Source of the DNA: Flavobacterium pectinovorum
GTDB taxonomy: Bacteria; Bacteroidota; Bacteroidia; Flavobacteriales; Flavobacteriaceae
Reading direction: 5' to 3'
DNA: 64,000 bases
NCBI RefSeq assembly: GCF_900142715.1
Contig: NZ_FRBX01000002.1
Location: 868,001 to 932,000, forward strand
Positions 62,692 through 64,000 of the stretch are shown piece by piece. Positions within the stretch are counted from its first letter, which is position 1. Each line of letters opens with the position of its first letter. A program made the position numbers and the translations under genes. A model generated the notes under the pieces. It was not told the origin of the DNA. It saw only the letters and a list, made by a program, of their open reading frames with translations, and searched no databases.

Positions 62692-63654
62692 TTAACCTAA
62701 AGTAACTCTTTTGAAACCTGTAATTTCAACATTGAATCCTTTAACATAATCACCAACTTTTTTACTATCATCTTTGATGAAGTTTTGATCTAGTAAAGCT
62801 TTTTCCTGATCTAAAGTAGTGTTGTCAGAGATGAAACGTTGAACTTTTCCTGGAATAATTTTATCCCAAATTTGCTCTGGTTTACCTTCAGCTTTTAATT
62901 CAGCTTTAGCATCTTCTTCAGCTTGTTTTAAAACTTCTTCAGTCAATTGAGAGAAAGAAATATATTTAGGAACATTTTTTAAAGTTTTTCCTAAACGTTT
63001 TGCTTCTTCATTATCCTTTTCGATTACAGCAATACGAGCAGCAAGTTCAGATTCAACGAAAGCAGGATCAAAATCTTTGTAAGATAATGTATCAGCTCCC
63101 ATAGAAGCAACTTGCATAGAAACATCTTTAGTTAAAACGTCAGCATTAGGAATTGCAGCAGAAATTGCAGTTAATGCAGCAATTTTGTTAACGTGAACAT
63201 AAGATCCAACGAAAGCACCTTCTAAAATTTCAAAACCACCGATTTCGATTTTTTCACCGATAACACCAGTTTGCTCGATTAATTTTTCAGCAACAGTAAT
63301 TCCGTTGAAATCTGAAGCTAAAAATTCTTCTTTAGAAGAAAAGTTAATAGCTCTTTCTACTAATTCTTTAGCCAAAGTTACGAAAGCCTCATTTTTACCT
63401 ACGAAATCTGTTTCGCAGTTTAAAGTGATGATAGCTCCTTTAGTTTTGTCAGCATTGATAAAAGAAACAGCAGCTCCTTCAGAAGACTCACGGTCAGAAC
63501 GGTTAGCAGCAACTTTTTGTCCTTTTTCTCTAAGGTTTTGTATAGCTTTATCGAAATCTCCATCAGCTTCAACTAAAGCTTTTTTACAGTCCATCATTCC
63601 GGCACCTGTAGTTTGTCTTAATTTATTTACGTCTGCAGCAGTAATTGTTGCCAT
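62692..63654 (-). CDS. tsf: Elongation factor Ts
   Basis: 320-residue nucleotide-exchange factor for EF-Tu. The N-terminal UBA domain has TAADVNKLRQTTGAGMMDCK and KKALVEADGDFDKAIQNLRE; the core has the TDFVGKN contact loop, and the C-terminal part DNTTLDQEKALLDQNFIKDD and a final GFKRVTLG. It is slightly longer than the E. coli protein, as in other Flavobacteriia. It lies downstream of rpsB with a 138-bp AT-rich gap containing TTTGGAATTT repeat pieces. Confidence 0.97.
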   Translation of the reverse strand: MATITAADVNKLRQTTGAGMMDCKKALVEADGDFDKAIQNLREKGQKVAANRSDRESSEGAAVSFINADKTKGAIITLNCETDFVGKNEAFVTLAKELVERAINFSSKEEFLASDFNGITVAEKLIEQTGVIGEKIEIGGFEILEGAFVGSYVHVNKIAALTAISAAIPNADVLTKDVSMQVASMGADTLSYKDFDPAFVESELAARIAVIEKDNEEAKRLGKTLKNVPKYISFSQLTEEVLKQAEEDAKAELKAEGKPEQIWDKIIPGKVQRFISDNTTLDQEKALLDQNFIKDDSKKVGDYVKGFNVEITGFKRVTLG

Positions 63655-63792
63655 AATATTTTGAATTTTAATGTTAAAAGTAAAAATTCCATCTTTTAAA
63701 TTCTAAACTCCAATTTTATTAAATTATCAACATAACGTTTTTAATTTTGTATTTGGATTTTAGAATTTAAAATTTGGAATTTAAAATTTGAT

Positions 63793-64000
63793 TTATTCTT
63801 CAGTTGCAGGAGCAGCAGCTTCAACAGCTGGTGCAGCCTCTGCAGCAGGAGCAGCTTCAGCAGCAGCTTCTTCTGTAAATACTTCAGTTTCTTTATCAGA
63901 ACCTCTGTCAGAAAGACCATCGATTACAGCAGCAGTTACTAAAGATAAAATTTTGTCAATTGATTTAGAAGCATCATCATTTGCAGGAATAACGTAATCA
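63793..64000 (-). CDS. rpsB: 30S ribosomal protein S2 (3' part only)
   Basis: The last 68 or so residues before the stop at 63793-63795; the 5' part is beyond the window. The start of the visible part, DYVIPANDDASKSIDKILSL, matches the conserved S2 block PxNDDaxxSI, followed by VTAAVIDGLSDRG. A low-complexity Ala/Glu/Pro tail of about 25 residues (EAAAEAAPAAEAAPAV) ends the protein. An overlapping plus-strand ORF over this region is a shadow of the repeats. The order rpsB-tsf is canonical. Confidence 0.95.
   Translation of the reverse strand, partial: DYVIPANDDASKSIDKILSLVTAAVIDGLSDRGSDKETEVFTEEAAAEAAPAAEAAPAVEAAAPATEE

Noticed and set aside
63305..63664. 119-codon plus-strand ORF opposite tsf
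   Set aside because: It is antisense to a certain gene; its length comes from the codon bias of tsf.
63788..63997. Ala/Ser-rich plus-strand ORF at the window end
   Set aside because: It is the reverse reading of the Ala-rich tail of rpsB.

Overview
The window comes from a low-GC member of the Bacteroidota, very probably a Flavobacterium close to F. johnsoniae. The support is: type IX secretion and gliding genes (porU, porV, gldJ) in the arrangement known from F. johnsoniae; a SusC/SusD polysaccharide utilisation locus; TAnnTTTG-type promoter elements instead of sigma70 boxes; little Shine-Dalgarno signal; and several families of short palindromes between genes. The species name is an inference.

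Layout. 1-1081: 5' part of pdhA and cdd, both on the minus strand. 1156-9540: porU-porV diverging from gldJ-murF (protein secretion, gliding, cell wall). 9598-28137: a beta-glucan utilisation locus, with a membrane-anchored LuxR-type sensor/regulator diverging from susC-susD, two tandem GH30 enzymes, GH3, GH5-CBM6, an EEP-fold hydrolase and a second GH3. 28186-33754: a small unknown protein, a Nudix-like (NrtR-type) regulator, an alkylation-damage cluster (Ada without its zinc domain, a 2OG-Fe(II) oxygenase, a separate Ada-like zinc protein, AlkB), a WG-repeat protein and a cysteine-rich protein. 33934-41578: ahcY, a phosphopantetheinyl transferase, a truncated-haemoglobin/membrane-protein/Crp-Fnr group, then a PcrB-type prenyltransferase, pnuC, a NadR-like kinase fused to DUF4301, and arfB. 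41739-49986: a TPP riboswitch with a TonB receptor (probable thiamine uptake), a Rieske-like lipoprotein without ligand histidines, greA, a HIT protein, a histidine kinase, a flavoprotein, a DUF3127 protein, aat and a MOSC protein. 49983-57585: a TPP-riboswitch-controlled thiamine operon (thiS-thiC-thiE-like-thiD-thiE-thiG-thiH-thiF) interrupted by a 576-bp inverted-repeat element that carries a GxxExxY gene. 57676-64000: tag, two lipoproteins, a queuosine-precursor transporter, an M3 peptidase, tsf and the 3' end of rpsB.

How the parts work together. The glucan locus reads as one system: the sensor detects glucan products, SusCD imports them, GH30/GH5 cut the backbone or branches, and the GH3 enzymes release glucose. 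Thiamine supply is covered twice under TPP control, by uptake (41739-44080) and synthesis (49983-57585). The PnuC-NadR pair suggests nicotinamide riboside salvage.

Most notable for follow-up: the GxxExxY gene between 54-bp perfect inverted repeats inside the thiamine operon; an intergenic-type palindrome translated inside the thiE-like gene; a perfect 22-bp palindrome placed like a class II Crp/Fnr site before the haemoglobin genes; an 18-bp direct repeat upstream of susC; the NadR-DUF4301 fusion; the degenerate Rieske lipoprotein; a terminator-like hairpin in the greA leader; and a possible start-codon-masking expression platform before thiS. No tRNA, rRNA, CRISPR array, transposase or prophage was seen.
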